From assembly GCF_029227915.1 (NCBI RefSeq), contig NC_079878.1, forward strand, positions 27,617,501 to 27,681,500: 64,000 nt of DNA, written 5' to 3'. Position numbers and translations under genes: made by a program. Positions 24,126 to 38,932 of this stretch are shown piece after piece (positions within the stretch are counted from its first letter, which is position 1; every line of letters begins with the position of its first letter). Source of the stretch: Hydractinia symbiolongicarpus. Taxonomy: Eukaryota; Cnidaria; Hydrozoa; Anthoathecata; Hydractiniidae. The notes beneath the pieces were generated by a model, which was not told the origin of the DNA, ran no database searches, and saw only the letters and a list, made by a program, of their open reading frames with translations.

Positions 24126-24135
24126 GAGACATTTG
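24126..24135. repeat. Target-site duplication, right, second helicase element
   Basis: GAGACATTTG follows the element end CGAGGTTG directly and matches 21310-21319. Confidence 0.85.
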
Positions 24136-27100
24136 GACTCCAAGAAATAACATTCTTCTTAATTTGACATGATTGCCGGAACTCAGCGATTACACTGGGC
24201 GCTGTAGTAGCGCTTCATTTAAAAATTTAATTAAGTAAGTCATCTTTTACTGTGGGACAAATCCTAGCCGTTATCGCGCGCTGAAGAAATAGAGACAGTT
24301 TCAAAAACTACATTTCAATGAATTTCTAACGGTATCAGTCCGCATGAATTACAACGGTTGCGTCACAAATTCGTACCAACATGTATTTAGCGATATCTTT
24401 CTGATATTACTAGGCTGCATCGCTTTTTACAGTGAAACGGTTGACTGTGGGACTTAATTGAACTAACTGTGGACTGTGACCTGATAAATGTGATAAATGA
24501 GAAATTTGGACTCCAAGAAATAACATTCTTCTTAATTTGACATGATTGCCGGAACTCAGCGATTACACTGGGCGCTGTGGTAGCGCTTCATTTAAGAATT
24601 TAATTAAGTAAGTCATCTTTTACTGTGGGACAAATCCTAGCCGTTATCGCGCGCTGAAGAAATAGAGACAGTTTCAAAAACTACATTTCAATGAATTTCT
24701 AACGGTATCAGTCCGTTTGAGTGACGACGATTGCGTCACATATTTGTCCCCACATGTGTTTAGGGATATTTTTCTGATATTACTAGGTTGTATTGCTTTT
24801 ATCAGTGAAACGATTGACTGTGGGACTTAATTGAACTAACTTTGGACTGTGACCTGATAAATGTGATAAATGAGAAATTTGGACTCCAAGAAATAACATT
24901 CTTTTTAATTTGACATGATTGCCGGAACTCAGCGATTACACTGGGCGCTGTGGTAGCGCTTCATTTAAGAATTTAATTAAGTAAGTCATCTTTTACTGTG
25001 GGACAAATCCTAGCCGTTATCGCGCGCTGAAGAAATAGAGACAGTTTCAAAAACTACATTTCAATGACTTTCTAACAGTATCAATCCGCATGAATTACAA
25101 CGGTTGCGTCACAAAATCGTACCAACTTGCATTTAGCGATATCTTTCTGATATTACTAGGTTGCATCGCTTTTAACAGTGAAACGATTGACTGTGGCACT
25201 TAAATGAACTGATTTTTGAATTTGACCTCATAAAAGTGATAAATGAGCCAATTGGATTCGAAGAAATAACATTCTTCTTAATTTGACATGATTGCTGTAA
25301 CTCAGTGATTATACTGGGCGCTGTGGTAGCGCTTTATTTGAAAACTTAGATAAATAAGCCATTTTTTACTGTGGGACCAATCCTAGCCGTTATTGCGCGC
25401 TTAATAAATAGAAACCGTTTCAAAAACTACATTTCATTGACTTTCTAACAGTATCAATCCGCATGAATTACAACGGTTGCGTCACAAATTCGTACCAACA
25501 TGTATTTAGCGATATCTTTCTGATATTACTAGGCTGCATCGCTTTTTACAGTGAAACGATTGACTGTGGGACTTAATTGAACTAACTTTGGACTGTGACC
25601 TGATAAATGTGATCAATGAGACATTTGGACTCCAAGAAATAACATTCTTCTTAATTTGACATGATTGCCGGAACTCAGCGATTACACTGGGCGCTGTGGT
25701 AGCGCTTTATTAAAAAATTTAAATAAGTAAGTCATATTTTACTGTGGGACAAATCCTAGCCGTTATCGCGCGCTGAAGAAATAGACACAGTTTCAAAAAT
25801 CACATTTCAATGAATTTCTAACAGTATCAGTCCGTTTGAGTGACGACGGTTGTGTCACATATTTGTCCCCACATGTGTTTAGGGATATTTTTCTGATATT
25901 ACTAGGTTGTATTGCTTTTATCAGTGGAACGATTGACTGTGGCACTTAAGTGAACGGATTTTGTACTGTGACCTTTTAAATGTGATAAATGAGCCAATTG
26001 GACTCCAAGAAATAACATTCTTCTTAATTTGACATGATTGCTGTAACTCTGCGATTATACTGGGCGCAGTGGTAGCGCTTTATTTAAAAGCTTAGATAAA
26101 TAAGCCATTTTTTATTGTGGGACCAATCCTAGACCTTATCGCGCGCTTAATAAATAGGAACAGTTTCAAAAACTAAATTTCATTGACTTTCTAACAGTAT
26201 CAATCCGCATGAATTACAACGGTTGCGTCACAAATTCGTACCAACATGCATTTAGCGATATCTTTCTGATATTACTAGGTTGCATCGCTTTTAACTGTGA
26301 AACGATTGACCTGGGACTTAATTGAACTAACTTTGGACTGTGACCTTATAAATGTGATAAATGAGACAATTGGACTCCAAGGAAAAACGTTCTTCTTAGT
26401 TTGACATAATTGCTGGAACTCAGCGATTATACTGGGTGCTGTGGTAGCGCTTCATTTAAAAATTTAAATAAGTAACTCATTTTTTACTGTGGGACAAATC
26501 CTAGCCGTTATCGCGAGCTGAAAAAATAGAGACAGTTTCAAAAACTACATTTCAATGAATTTCTAACGGTATTAGTCCGTTTGGGTTACAACGGTTGCGT
26601 GACATATTCGTCCCCACATGTGTTTAGGGATATTGTCCTGATATTACTACGTTGTATTGTTTTTAACAGTGAAACGATTGACTGTGGCACTTAAATGAAC
26701 TGATTTTTGACTTTGACTTCATAAAAGGGATAAATGAGCCAATTGGATTCCAAGAAATAACATTCTTCTTAATTTGACATGATTGCTGTAACTCAGCGAT
26801 TATACTGGGCGCTGCGGTAGCGCTTTATTTGAAAACTTAGATAAATAAGCCATTTTTTATTGTGGGACCAATCCTAGCCGTTATTGCGCGCTTAATAAAT
26901 AGAAACAGTTTAAAAAACTACATTTCATTGACCTTTTAACAGTATCAATCCGCATGAATTACAACGGTTGCGTCACATATTTGTCCCCACATGTGTTTAG
27001 GGATACTGTCCTGATATTACTACGTTGTATTGCTTTTAACAGTGAAACGATTGACTGTGGCACTTAAGTGAACGGATTTTGGACTGTGACCTTATAAATG

Positions 27101-30100
27101 TGATAAATAAGCCAATTGGACTCCAAGAAATAACATTCTTTTTAATTTGACATGATTGCTGTAACTCAGCGATTATACTGGGCGCTGTGGTAGCGCTTTA
27201 TTTGAAAACTTAGATAAATAAGCCATTTTTTATTGTGGGACCAATCTTAGCCGTTATTGCGCGGTTAATAAAAAGAAACAGTTTCAAAAACTACATTTCA
27301 TTGACCTTCTAACAGTATCAATCCGCATGAATTACAACGGTTGCGTCACAAATTCGTACCAACATGTATTTAGCAATATCTTTCTGATATTACTAGGTTG
27401 CACCGCTTTTTACAGTGAAACGATTGACTGCGGGACTTAATTGAACTAACTTTGTACTGTGACCTTATAAATGTGATAAATAAGCCAATTGGACTCCAAG
27501 AAATAACATTCTTTTTAATTTGACATGATTGCTGTAACTCAGCGATTATACTGGGCGCTGTGGTAACGCTTTATTTGAAAACTTAGATAAATAAGCCATT
27601 TTTTATTGTGGGACCAATCTTAGCCGTTAATGCGCGCTTAATAAATAGAAACAGTTTCAAAAACTACATTTCATTGACCTTCTAACAGTATCAATCCGCA
27701 TGAATTACAACGGTTGCGTCACAAATTCGTACCAACATGTATTTAGCAATATCTTTCTGATATTACTAGGTTGCACCGCTTTTTACAGTGAAACGATTGA
27801 CTGCGGGACTTAATTGAACTAACTTTGTACTGTGACCTGATGAATATGATAAATGTGACAATTGGACTCCAAGGAAAAACGTTCTTCTTAGTTTGACATA
27901 ATTGCTGGAACTCAGCGATTATACTGGGCGCTGTGGTAGCGCTTCATTTAAAAATTTAAATAAGTAAGTCATTTTTTACTGTGGGACAAATCCTAGCCGT
28001 CATCGCGAGCTGAAAAAATAGAGACAGTTTCAAAAACTACATTTCAATGAATTTCTAAGGGTATTAGTCCGTTTGGGTTACAACGGTTGCGTGACATATT
28101 CGTCCCCACATGTGTTTACGGATATTGTCCTGATATTACTACGTTGTATTGTTTTTAACAGTGAAACGATTGACTCTGGCACTTAAATGAACTGATTTTT
28201 GACTTTGACTTCATAAAAGTGATAAATGAGCCAATTGGATTCCAAGAATTAACATTCTTCTTAATTTGACATGATTGCTGTAACTCAGCGATTATACTGG
28301 GCGCTGTGGTAGCGCTTTATTTGAAAACTTAGATAAATAAGCCATTTTTCACTGTGGGAACAATCACAGTCGTTATTGCGCGCTGAAGAAATAGAGACAG
28401 TTTATAAAAATACATTTCCATGAATTTCTAACGGTATTAGTCCGTTTGGGTTACAACGATTGCGTGACATATTCGTACCAACATGCATTTAGCGATATCT
28501 TTCTGATATTACTAGGTTGCATCGCTTTTAACTGTGAAACGATTGACTGTGGCACTTAAATGAACTGATTTTTGACTTTGACCTCATAAAAGTGATAAAT
28601 GAGCCAATTGGATTTCAAGAAATAACATTCTTCTTAATTTGACATGATTGCTGTAACTCAGCGATTATACTGGGCGCTGTGGTAGCGCTTTATTTGAAAA
28701 CTTAGATAAATAAGCCATTTTTTATTGTGGGACCAATCCTAGCCGTTATTGCGCGCTTAATAAATAGAAACCGTTTCAAAAACTACATTTCATTGACTTT
28801 CTAACAGTATCAATCCGCATGAATTACAACGGTTGCGTCACAAATTCGTACCAACATGTATTTAGCGATATCTTTCTGATATTACTAGGCTGCATCGCTT
28901 TTTACAGTGAAACGATTGACTGTGGGACTTAATTGAACTAACTTTGGACTGTGACCTCATAAATGTGATCAATGAGACATTTGTACTCCAAGAAGTAACA
29001 TTCTTCTTAATTTGACATGATTGCCGGAACTCAGCGATTACACTGGGCGCTGTGGTAGCGCTTCATTTAAAAATTTAAATAAGTAAGTCATATTTTACTG
29101 TGGGACAAATCCTAGCCGTTATCGCGCGCTGAAGAAATAGAGACAGTTTCAAAAATTACATTTCAATGAATTTCTAACGGTATCAGTCCGTTTGAGTGAC
29201 GACGGTTGCGTCACATATTTGTCCCCACATGTGTTTAGGGCTATTTTTCTGATATTACTAGGTTGTATTGCTTTTATCAGTGAAACGATTGACTGTGGCA
29301 CTTAAGTGAACGGATTTTGTACTGTGACCTTATAAATGTGATAAATGAGCCAATTGGACTCCAAGAAATAACATTCTTCTTAATTTGACATGATTGCTGT
29401 AACTCAGCGATTATACTGGGCGCAGTGGTAGCGCTTTATTTAAAAGCTTAGATAAATAAGCCATTTTTTATTGTGGGACCAATCCTTGACCTTATCGCAC
29501 GCTTAATAAATAGGAACAGTTTCAAAAACTAAATTTCATTGACTTTCTAACAGTATCAATCCGCATGAATTAAAACGGTTGCGTCACAAATTCGTACCAA
29601 CATGCATTTAGCGATATCTTTCTGATATTACTAGGTTGCATCGCTTTTAACTGTGAAACGATTGACTGTGGGACTTAATTGAACTAACTTTGGACTGTGA
29701 CCTTATAAATGTGATATATGAGACAATTGGACTCCAAGGAAAAACGTTCTTCTTAGTTTGACATAATTGCTGGAACTCAGCGATTATACTGGGCGCTGTG
29801 GTAGCGCTTCATTTAAAAATTTAAATAAGTAAGTAATTTTTTACTGTGGGACAAATCCTAGCCGTTATCGCGAGCTGATAAAATAGAGACAGTTTCAAAA
29901 ACTACATTTCAATGAATTTCTAACGGTATTAGTCCGTTTGGGTTACAACGGTTGCGTGACATATTCGTCCCCACATGTGTTTAGGGATATTGTCCTGATA
30001 TTACTACGTTGTATTGTTTTTAACAGTGAAACGATTGACTGTGGCACTTAAATGAACTGATTTTTGACTTTGACTTCATAAAAGTGATAAATGAGCCAAT

Positions 30101-30541
30101 TGGATTCCAAGAAATAACATTCTTCCTAATTTGACATGATTGCTGTAACTCAGCGATTATACTGGGCGCTGTGGTAGCGCTTTATTTGAAAACTTAGATA
30201 AATAAGCCATTTTTTATTGTGGGACCAATCCTAGCCGTTATTGCGCGCCTAATAAATAGAAACAGTTTAAAAAACTACATTTCATTGACCTTTTAACAGT
30301 ATCAATCCGCATGAATTACAACGGTTGCGTCACATATTTGTGCGCACATGTGTTTAGGGATATTGTCCTGATATTACTACGTTGTATTGCTTTTAACAGT
30401 GAAACGATTGACTGTGGCACTTAAGTGAACGGATTTTGGACTGTGACCTTATAAATGTGATAAATAAGCCAATTGGACTCCAAGAAATAACATTCTTTTT
30501 AATTTAACATGATTGCTGTAACTCAGCGATTATACTGCTGT
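24126..30541. repeat. Satellite array with a nine-monomer block duplication
   Basis: About 17 monomers with no gene. About 25110-27460 recurs at about 28466-30840 with a lag of 3356 bp, nine monomers. Shared rare variants are GAAACCGTTT (25411 and 28767), GATCAATGAG (25611 and 28967) and TGGGCGCAGT (26061 and 29417). Two adjacent monomers at about 27100-27850 are near-identical, marking a single-monomer duplication. At about 30513-30556 a 22-bp direct duplication of the monomer junction occurs. Confidence 0.88.
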
Positions 30542-32779
30542 AACTCAGCGATTATACTGGGCGCTGTGGTAGCGCTTTATTTGAAAACTTAGATAAATAA
30601 GCTATTTTTTATTGTGGGACCAATCTTAGCCGTTATTGCGCGCTTAATAAATAGAAAAAGTTTCAAAAACTACATTTCATTGACCTTCTAACAGTATCAA
30701 TCCACATGAATTACAACGGTTGCGTCACAAATTCGTACCAACATATATTTAACAATATCTTTCTGATATTACTAGGTTGCACCGCTTTTTACAGTGAAAC
30801 GATTGACTGCGGGACTTAATTGAACTAACTTTGTACTGTGACCTGATAAATGTGATAAATGAGACATTTGGACTCCAAGAAATAACATTCTTCTGAATTT
30901 GACATGATTGCCGGAACTCAGCGATTACACTGGGCGCTGTGGTAGCGCTTCATTTAAAAATTTAAATAAGTAAGTCATCTTTTACTGTGGGACAAATCCT
31001 AGCCGTTATCACGCGCTGAAGAAATAGAGACAGTTTCAAAAACTACATTTCAATGAATTTCTAACGGTATCAGTCCGTTTGAGTGACGACGGTTGCGTCA
31101 CATATTTGTCCCCATATGTGTTTAGGGATATTTTTCTGATATTTATAGGTTGTATTGCTTTTAACAGTGAAACGATTGACTGTGGCACTTAAGTGAACGG
31201 ATTTTGGACTGTGACCTTATAAATGTGATAAATGAGCCAATTGGACTCCAAGAAATAACATTCTTCTTAATTTGACATGATTGCTGTAACTCAGCGATTA
31301 TACTGGGCGCTGCGGTAGCGCTTTATTTGAAAACTTAGATAAATAAGCCATTTTTTATTGTGGAACCAATCCTAGCCGTTATTGCGCGCTTAATAAATAG
31401 AAACAGTTTAAAAAACTATATTTCATTGACCTTTTAACAGTATCAATCCGCATGAATTACAACGGTTGCGTCACATATTTGTCCCCACATGTGTTTAGGG
31501 ATATTGTCCTGATATTACTACGTTGTATTGCTTTTAACAGTGAAACGATTGACTGTGGCACTTAAGTGAACTAACTTTGTACTGTGACCTGATAAATGTG
31601 ATAAATGAGACATTTGGACTCCAAGAAATAACATTCTTCTGAATTTGACATGATTGCCGGAACTCAGCGATTATACTGGGCGCTGTGGTAGCGCTTTATT
31701 TGAAAACTTAGATAAATAAGCTATTTTTTATTGTGGGACCAATCTTAGCCGTTATTGCGCGCTTAATAAATAGAAAAAGTTTCAAAAACTACATTTCATT
31801 GACCTTCTAACAGTATCAATCCACATGAATTACAACGGTTGCGTCACAAATTCGTACCAACATATATTTAACAATATCTTTCTGATATTACTAGGTTGCA
31901 CCGCTTTTTACAGTGAAACGATTGACTGCGGGACTTAATTGAACTAACTTTGTACTGTGACCTGATAAATGTGATAAATGAGACATTTGGACTCCAAGAA
32001 ATAACATTCTTCTGAATTTGACATGATTGCCGGAACTCAGCGATTACACTGGGCGCTGTGGTAGCGCTTCATTTAAAAATTTAAATAAGTAAGTCATCTT
32101 TTACTGTGGGACAAATCCTAGCCGTTATCACGCGCTGAAGAAATAGAGACAGTTTCAAAAACTACATTTCAATGAATTTCTAACGGTATCAGTCCGTTTG
32201 AGTGACGACGGTTGCGTCACATATTTGTCCCCATATGTGTTTAGGGATATTTTTCTGATATTTATAGGTTGTATTGCTTTTAACAGTGAAACGATTGACT
32301 GTGGCACTTAAGTGAACGGATTTTGGACTGTGACCTTATAAATGTGATAAATGAGCCAATTGGACTCCAAGAAATAACATTCTTCTTAATTTGACATGAT
32401 TGCTGTAACTCAGCGATTATACTGGGCGCTGCGGTAGCGCTTTATTTGAAAACTTAGATAAATAAGCCATTTTTTATTGTGGAACCAATCCTAGCCGTTA
32501 TTGCGCGCTTAATAAATAGAAACAGTTTAAAAAACTATATTTCATTGACCTTTTAACAGTATCAATCCGCATGAATTACAACGGTTGCGTCACATATTTG
32601 TCCCCACATGTGTTTAGGGATATTGTCCTGATATTACTACGTTGTATTGCTTTTAACAGTGAAACGATTGACTGTGGCACTTAAGTGAACGGATTTTGGA
32701 CTGTGACCTGATAAATGTGATAAATAAGCCAATTGGACTCCAAGAAATAACATTCTTTTTAATTTGGCATGATTGCTGT
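30542..32779. repeat. Satellite trimer duplication, 1119-bp spacing
   Basis: A three-monomer unit occurs twice in tandem (30542-31660 and 31661-32779). About the first 1.03 kb of each unit is nearly identical. Shared rare variants include ATAAGCTATTTTTT, CAACATATATTTAACAATATC and CTGATATTTATAGG. The units diverge near about 31575 and 32693. Confidence 0.85.
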
Positions 32780-35700
32780 AACTCAGCGATTATACTGGGC
32801 GCTGTGTTAGCGCTTTATTTGAAAACTTAAATAAATAAGCCATTTTTTATTGTGGGACCAATCTTAGCCGTTATTGCGCGCTTAATAAATAGAAACAGTT
32901 TCAAAAACTACATTTCATTGACCTTCTAACAGTATCAATCCGCATGAATTACAACGGTTGCGTCACAAATTCGTACCAACATGTATTTAGCGACACTTTT
33001 CTGATATTACTAGGTTGCATTGCTCTTAACAGTGAAATGATTGACTGTGGGACTTAATTGAACTGATTCTGGACTGTGACCTCATAAATGTGATAAATGA
33101 GATAATTGGACTCCAAGGACAAACGTCCTTCTTAGTTTGACATGATTGCTGGAACTCAGCGATTATACTGGACGCTGTGGTAGCGCTTCATTTAAAAATT
33201 TAAATAAGTAAGTCATTTTTTACTGTGGGACAAATCCTAGCCGTTATCGCGCGCTGAAGAAATAGAGACAGTTTGAAAAACTACATTTCGATGAATTTCT
33301 AACGGTATTAGTCCGTTTGGGTTACAACGGTTGCGTGACATATTCGTCCCCACATGTGTTTAGGGATATTGTCCTGATATTACTACGTTGTATTGCTTTT
33401 AACAGTGAAACGATTGACTGTGGCACTTAAATGAACTGATTTTTGACTTTGACCTCATAAAAGTGATAAATGAGCCAATTGGATTCCAAGAAATAACATT
33501 CTTCTTAATTTGACATGATTGCTGTAACTCAGCGATTATACTGGGCGCTGTGGTAGCGCTTTATTTAATTGAACTAACTTTGGACTGTGACCTGATAAAT
33601 GTGATAAATGAGACAATTGGACTCCAAGAAATAACATTCTTCTTAATTTGACATGATTGCCGGAACTCAGCGATTACACTGGGGGCTGTGGTAGTGCTTC
33701 ATTTGAAAATTTAGATAAATAAGCCATTTTTTATTGTGGGACCAATCCTAGCCGTTATCACGCGCTGAAGAAATAGAGACAGTTTCAAAAACTACATTTC
33801 AATAAATTTCTAACGGTATCAGTCCGTTTGAGTGACGACGGTTGCGTCACAAATTCGTACCAACATGTAATTAGAGATATCTTTCTGATATTACTAGGTT
33901 GCACCGCTTTTTACAGTGAAACGATTGACTGCGGCACTTAATTGAACTAACTTTGGACTGTGACCTGATAAATGTGATAAATGAGACATTTGGACTCCAA
34001 GAAATAACATTCTTCTTAATTTGACATGATTGCCGGAACTCAGCGATTACACTGGGCGCTGTGGTAACGCTTCATTTAAAGATTTAAATAAGTAAGTCAT
34101 CTTTTACTGTGGGACAAATCCTAGCCGTTATCACGCGCTGAAGAAATAGAGACAGTTTCAAAACCTACATTTCAATAAATTTCTAACGGTATCAGTCCGT
34201 TTGAGTGACGACGGTTGCGTCACATATTTGTCCCCACATGTGTTTAGGGATATTTTTCTGATATTACTAGGTTGTATTGCTTTTAACAGTGAAACGATTG
34301 ACTGTGGCACTTAAGTGAACGGATTTTGGACTGTGACCTTATAAATGTGATAAATGAGCCAATTGGACTCCAAGAAATAACATTCTTTTTAATTTGACAT
34401 GATTGCTGTAACTCAGCGACTATACTGGGCGCTGTGGTAGCGTTTCATTTAAAGATTTACTTAAGTAAGTCATCTTTTACTGTGGGACAAATCCTAGACC
34501 TTATCGCGCGCTTAATAAATAGGAACAGTTTCAAAAACTGCATTTCATTGACTTTCTAACAGTATCAATCCGCATGAATTACAACGGTTGCGTCACAAAT
34601 TCGTACCAACATGTATTTAGCGATATCTTTCTGATATTACTAGGCTGCATCGCTTTTTACAGTAAAACGATTGACTGTGGGACTTAATTGAACTAACTTT
34701 GGACTGTGACCTGATAAATGTGATAAATGAGACATTTGGACTCCAAGAAATAACATTCTTCTTAATTTGACATGATTGCCGGAACTCAGCGATTACACTG
34801 GGCTCTGTGGTAGCGCTTCATTTAAAAATTTAATTAAGTAAGTCATCTTTTACTGTGGGACAAATTCTAGCCATTATTTCGCGCTGAAGAAATAGAGACA
34901 GTTTCAAAAACTACATTTCAATGAATTTCTAACGGTATCAGTCCGTTTGTGTGAAGACGGTTGCGTCACATAATTGTCCCCACATGTGCTTAGGGATATT
35001 TTTCTGATATTACTAGGTTGTAATGCTTTTATCAGTGAAACGATTGACTGTGGCATTTAAGTGAACGGATTTCGTACTGTGACCTTATAAATGTGATAAA
35101 TGAGCCAATTAGACTCCAAGAAATAACATTCTTCTTAATTTGACATGATTGCTGTAACTCTAGCGCTTCATATATAAATTTAAATAAGTAAGTCATCTTT
35201 TACTGTGGGACAAATCCTAGACCTTATCGCGCGCTTAATAAATAGAGACAGTTTCAAAAACTACATTTCATTGACTTTCTAACAGTATCAATCCGCATGA
35301 ATTACAACGGTTGCGTCACAAATTCGTACCAACATGTATTTAGCGATATCTTTCTGATATTACTAGGCTGCATCGCTTTTTACAGTGAAACGATTGACTG
35401 TGGGACTTAATTGAACTAACTTTGGACTGTGACCTGATAAATGTGATAAATGAGACAATTGGACTCCAAGAAATAACATTCTTCTTAATTTGACATGATT
35501 GCCGGAACTCAGCGATTACACTGGGCGCTGTGGTAGCGCTTCATTTAAAAATTTAATTAAGTAAGTCATCTTTTACTGTGGGACAAATCCTGGCCGTTAT
35601 CGCGCGCTGAAGAAATAGAGACAGTTTCAAAAACTACATTTCAATGAATTTCTAACGGTATCAGTCCGCATGAATTACAACGGTTGCGTCACAAATTCGT

Positions 35701-36359
35701 ACCAACATGTATTTAGCGATATCTTTCTGATATTACTTGGCTGGTACCCTTTTTACAGTGAAACGATTGACTGTGGGACTTAATTGAACTAACTTTGGAC
35801 TGTGACCTGATAAATGTAATAAATGAGACATTTGGACTCCAAGAAATAACATTCTTCTTAATTTGACATGATTGCCGGAACTCAGCGATTACACTGGGCT
35901 CTGTGGTAGCGCTTCATATAAAAATTTAATTAAGTAAGTCATCTTTTACTGTGGGACAAATCCTAGCCGTTATCGCGCGCTGAAGAAATAGAGACAGTTT
36001 CAAAAACTACATTTCAATGAATTTCTAACGGTATCAGTCCGTTTGAGTGACGACGGTTGCGTCACATATTTGTCCCCATATGTGTTTAGGGATATTTTTC
36101 TGATATTACTAGGTTGTATTGCTTTTATCAGTGAAACGATTGACTGTGGCAGTTAAGTGAACGGATTTTGTACTGTGACCTTATAAATGTGAGAAATGAG
36201 CCAATTAGACTCCAAGAAATAACATTCTTCTTAATTTGACATGATTGCTGTAACTCAGCGATTATACTGGGCGCTGTGGTAGCGCTTTATTTAAAAGCTT
36301 AGATAAATAAGCCATTTTTTATTGTGGGACCAATCCTAGACCTTATTGCGCGCTTAATA
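32780..36359. repeat. Satellite array, mixed monomers with truncated forms
   Basis: About ten monomers with no gene. One monomer at about 33542-33681 is only about 140 bp long. It jumps from the hairpin region (GCGCTTTATTT) straight to AATTGAACTAAC, losing about 233 bp at a short TTAATT-like homology. At 35160/35161 a deletion of about 23 bp joins CTGTAACTC to TAGCGCTTCA and removes the left arm of the hairpin. Confidence 0.87.
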
Positions 36360-38932
36360 AATAGGAACAGTTTCAAAAACTAAATTTCATTGACTTTCTA
36401 ACTGTATCAATCCGCATGAATTACAACGGTTGCGTCACAAATTTGTACCAACATGCATTTAGCGATATCTTTCTGATATTACTAGGTTGTATCGCTCTTA
36501 ACAGTGAAACGATTGACTGTGGGACTTAATTGAACTGATTCTGGACTGTGACCTTATAAATGTGATAAATGAGATAATTGGACTCCGAGGAAAAACGTCC
36601 TTCTTAGTTTGACATGATTGCTGGAACTCAGCGATTATACTGGACGCTGTGGTAGCGCTTCATTTAAAAATTTAAATAAGTAAGTCATTTTTTACTGTGG
36701 GACAAATCCTAGCCGTTAACGCGCGCTGAAGAAATAGAGACAGTTTGAAAAACTACATTTCGATGAATTTCTAACGGTATTAGTCCATTTGGGTTAGAAC
36801 GGTTGCATGACATATTCGTCCCCACATGTGTTTAGGGATATTGTCCTGATATTACTACGTTGTATTGGTTTTAACAGTGAAACGATTGACTGTGGCACTT
36901 AAATGAACTGATTTTTGACTTTGACCTCATAAAAGTGATAAATGAGCCAATTGGATTCCAAGAAATAACATTCTTCTTAATTTGACATGATTGCTGTAAC
37001 TCAGCGATTATACTGGGCGCTGTGGTAGCGCTTTATTTGAAAACTTAGATAAATAAGCCATTTTTTATTGTGGGACAAATCCTAGCCGTTATTGCGCGCT
37101 TAATAAATAGAAACAGTTTCAAAAACTACAATTCATTGACTTTCTAAAAGTATCAATCCGCATGAATTACAACGGTTGCGTCACAAATTCGTACCAACAT
37201 GTGTTTAGCGATATCTTTCTGATATTACTAGGCTGCATCGCTTTTTACAGTGAAACGATTGACTGTGGGACTTAATTGAACTAACTTTGTACTGTGACCT
37301 GATAAATGTGATAAATGAGACATTTGGACTCCAAAAAATAACATTCTTCTTAATTTGACATGATTGCCGGAACTCAGCGATTACACTGGGCGCTGTGGTA
37401 GCGCTTCATTTAAAAATTTAATTAAGTAAGTCATCTTTTACTGTGGGACAAATCCTAGACCTTATCGCGCACTTAATAAATAGGAACAGTTTCAAAAACT
37501 ACATTTCATTGACTTTCTAACAGTATCAATCCGCATGAATTACAACGGTTGCGTCACAAATTCGTACCAACATGTATTTAGCGATATCTTTCTGATATTA
37601 CTAGGCTGCATCGCTTTTTACAGTGAAACGAATGACTATGGGACTAAATTGAACTAACTTTTGACTGTGACCTGATAAATGTGATAAATGAGACAATTGG
37701 ACTCTAAGAAATAACATTCTTCTTAATTTGACATGATTGCCGGAACTCAGCGATTACACTGGGCGCTGTGGTAGCGCTTCATTTAAAAATTTAATTAAGT
37801 AAGTCATCTTTTACTATGGGACAAATCCTAGCCGTTATCGCGCGCTGAAGAAATAGGAACAGTTTCAAAAACTAAATTTCATTGACTTTCTAACTGTATC
37901 AATCCGCATGAATTACAACGGTTGCGTCACAAATTTGTACCAACATACATTTAGCGATATCTTTCTGATATTACTAGGTTGTATCGCTCTTAACAGTGAA
38001 ACGATTGACTGTGGGACTTAATTGAACTGATTCTGGACTGTGACCTTATAAATGTGATAAATGAGATAATTGGACTCCAAGGAAAAACGTCCTTCTTAGT
38101 TTGACATGATTGCTGGAACTCAGCGATTATACTGGACGCTGTGGTAGCGCTTCATTTAAAAATTTAAATAAGTAAGTCATTTTTTACTGTGGGACAAATC
38201 CTAGCCGTTAACGCGCGCTGAAGAAATAGAGACAGTTTGAAAAACTACATTTCGATGAATTTCTAACGGTATTAGTCCATTTGGGTTAGAACGGTTGCGT
38301 GACATATTCGTCCCCACATGTGTTAAGGATATTGTCCTGATATTACTACGTTGTATTGGTTTTAACAGTGAAACGATTGACTGTGGCACTTAAATGAACT
38401 GATTTTTGACTTTGACCTCATAAAAGTGATAAATGAGCCAATTGGATTCCAAGAAATAACATTCTTCTTAATTTGACATGATTGCTGTAACTCAGCGATT
38501 ATACTGGGCGCTGTGGTAGCGCTTTATTTGAAAACTTAGATAAATAAGCCATTTTTTATTGTGGGACCAATCCTAGCCGTTATTGCGCGCTTAATAAATA
38601 GAAACAGTTTCAAAAACTACAATTCATTGACTTTCTAAAAGTATCAATCCGCATGAATTACAACGTTTGCGTCACAAATTCGTACCAACATGTATTTAGC
38701 GATATCTTTCTGATATTACTAGGCTGCATCGCTTTTTACAGTGAAACGATTGACTGTGGGACTTAATTGAACTAACTTTGGACTGTGACCTCATAAATGT
38801 GATAAATGAGACAATTGGACTCCAAGAAATAACATTCCTCTTAATTTGACATGATTGCCGGAACTCAGCGATTACACTGGGCGCTGTGGTAGCGCTTCAT
38901 TTAAAAATTTAATTAAGTAAGTCATCTTTCAC
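36360..38932. repeat. Satellite block duplicated at tetramer spacing, 1492 bp
   Basis: About 36360-37440 recurs at about 37852-38932. The rare variant GTTAACGCGCGCTG starts at 36715 and 38207, exactly 1492 bp apart. The second copy begins inside a chimeric monomer: its left part is of the GCGCGCTGAAG type and switches to the AATAGGAACAG type at about 37850. Confidence 0.85.

Larger units (their letters stand above)
18533..24958. repeat. Segmental duplication of about 6.4 kb, right copy
   Basis: Counterpart of about 5920-12345 at a constant lag of 12613 bp. It includes the satellite flank, both target-site duplications and the whole helicase element. The left edge lies in a monomer end reading TTGACGTGTTTGCCGG here and TTGACAAGATTGCCGG in the other copy. 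Because the target-site duplication is shared, the copies descend from one insertion. Confidence 0.85.

Noticed and set aside
21310-24135. Independent second insertion of the helicase element
   Set aside because: The target duplication, surrounding satellite variants and premature stop are the same as at the first copy at a constant 12613-bp lag, so segmental duplication explains it.
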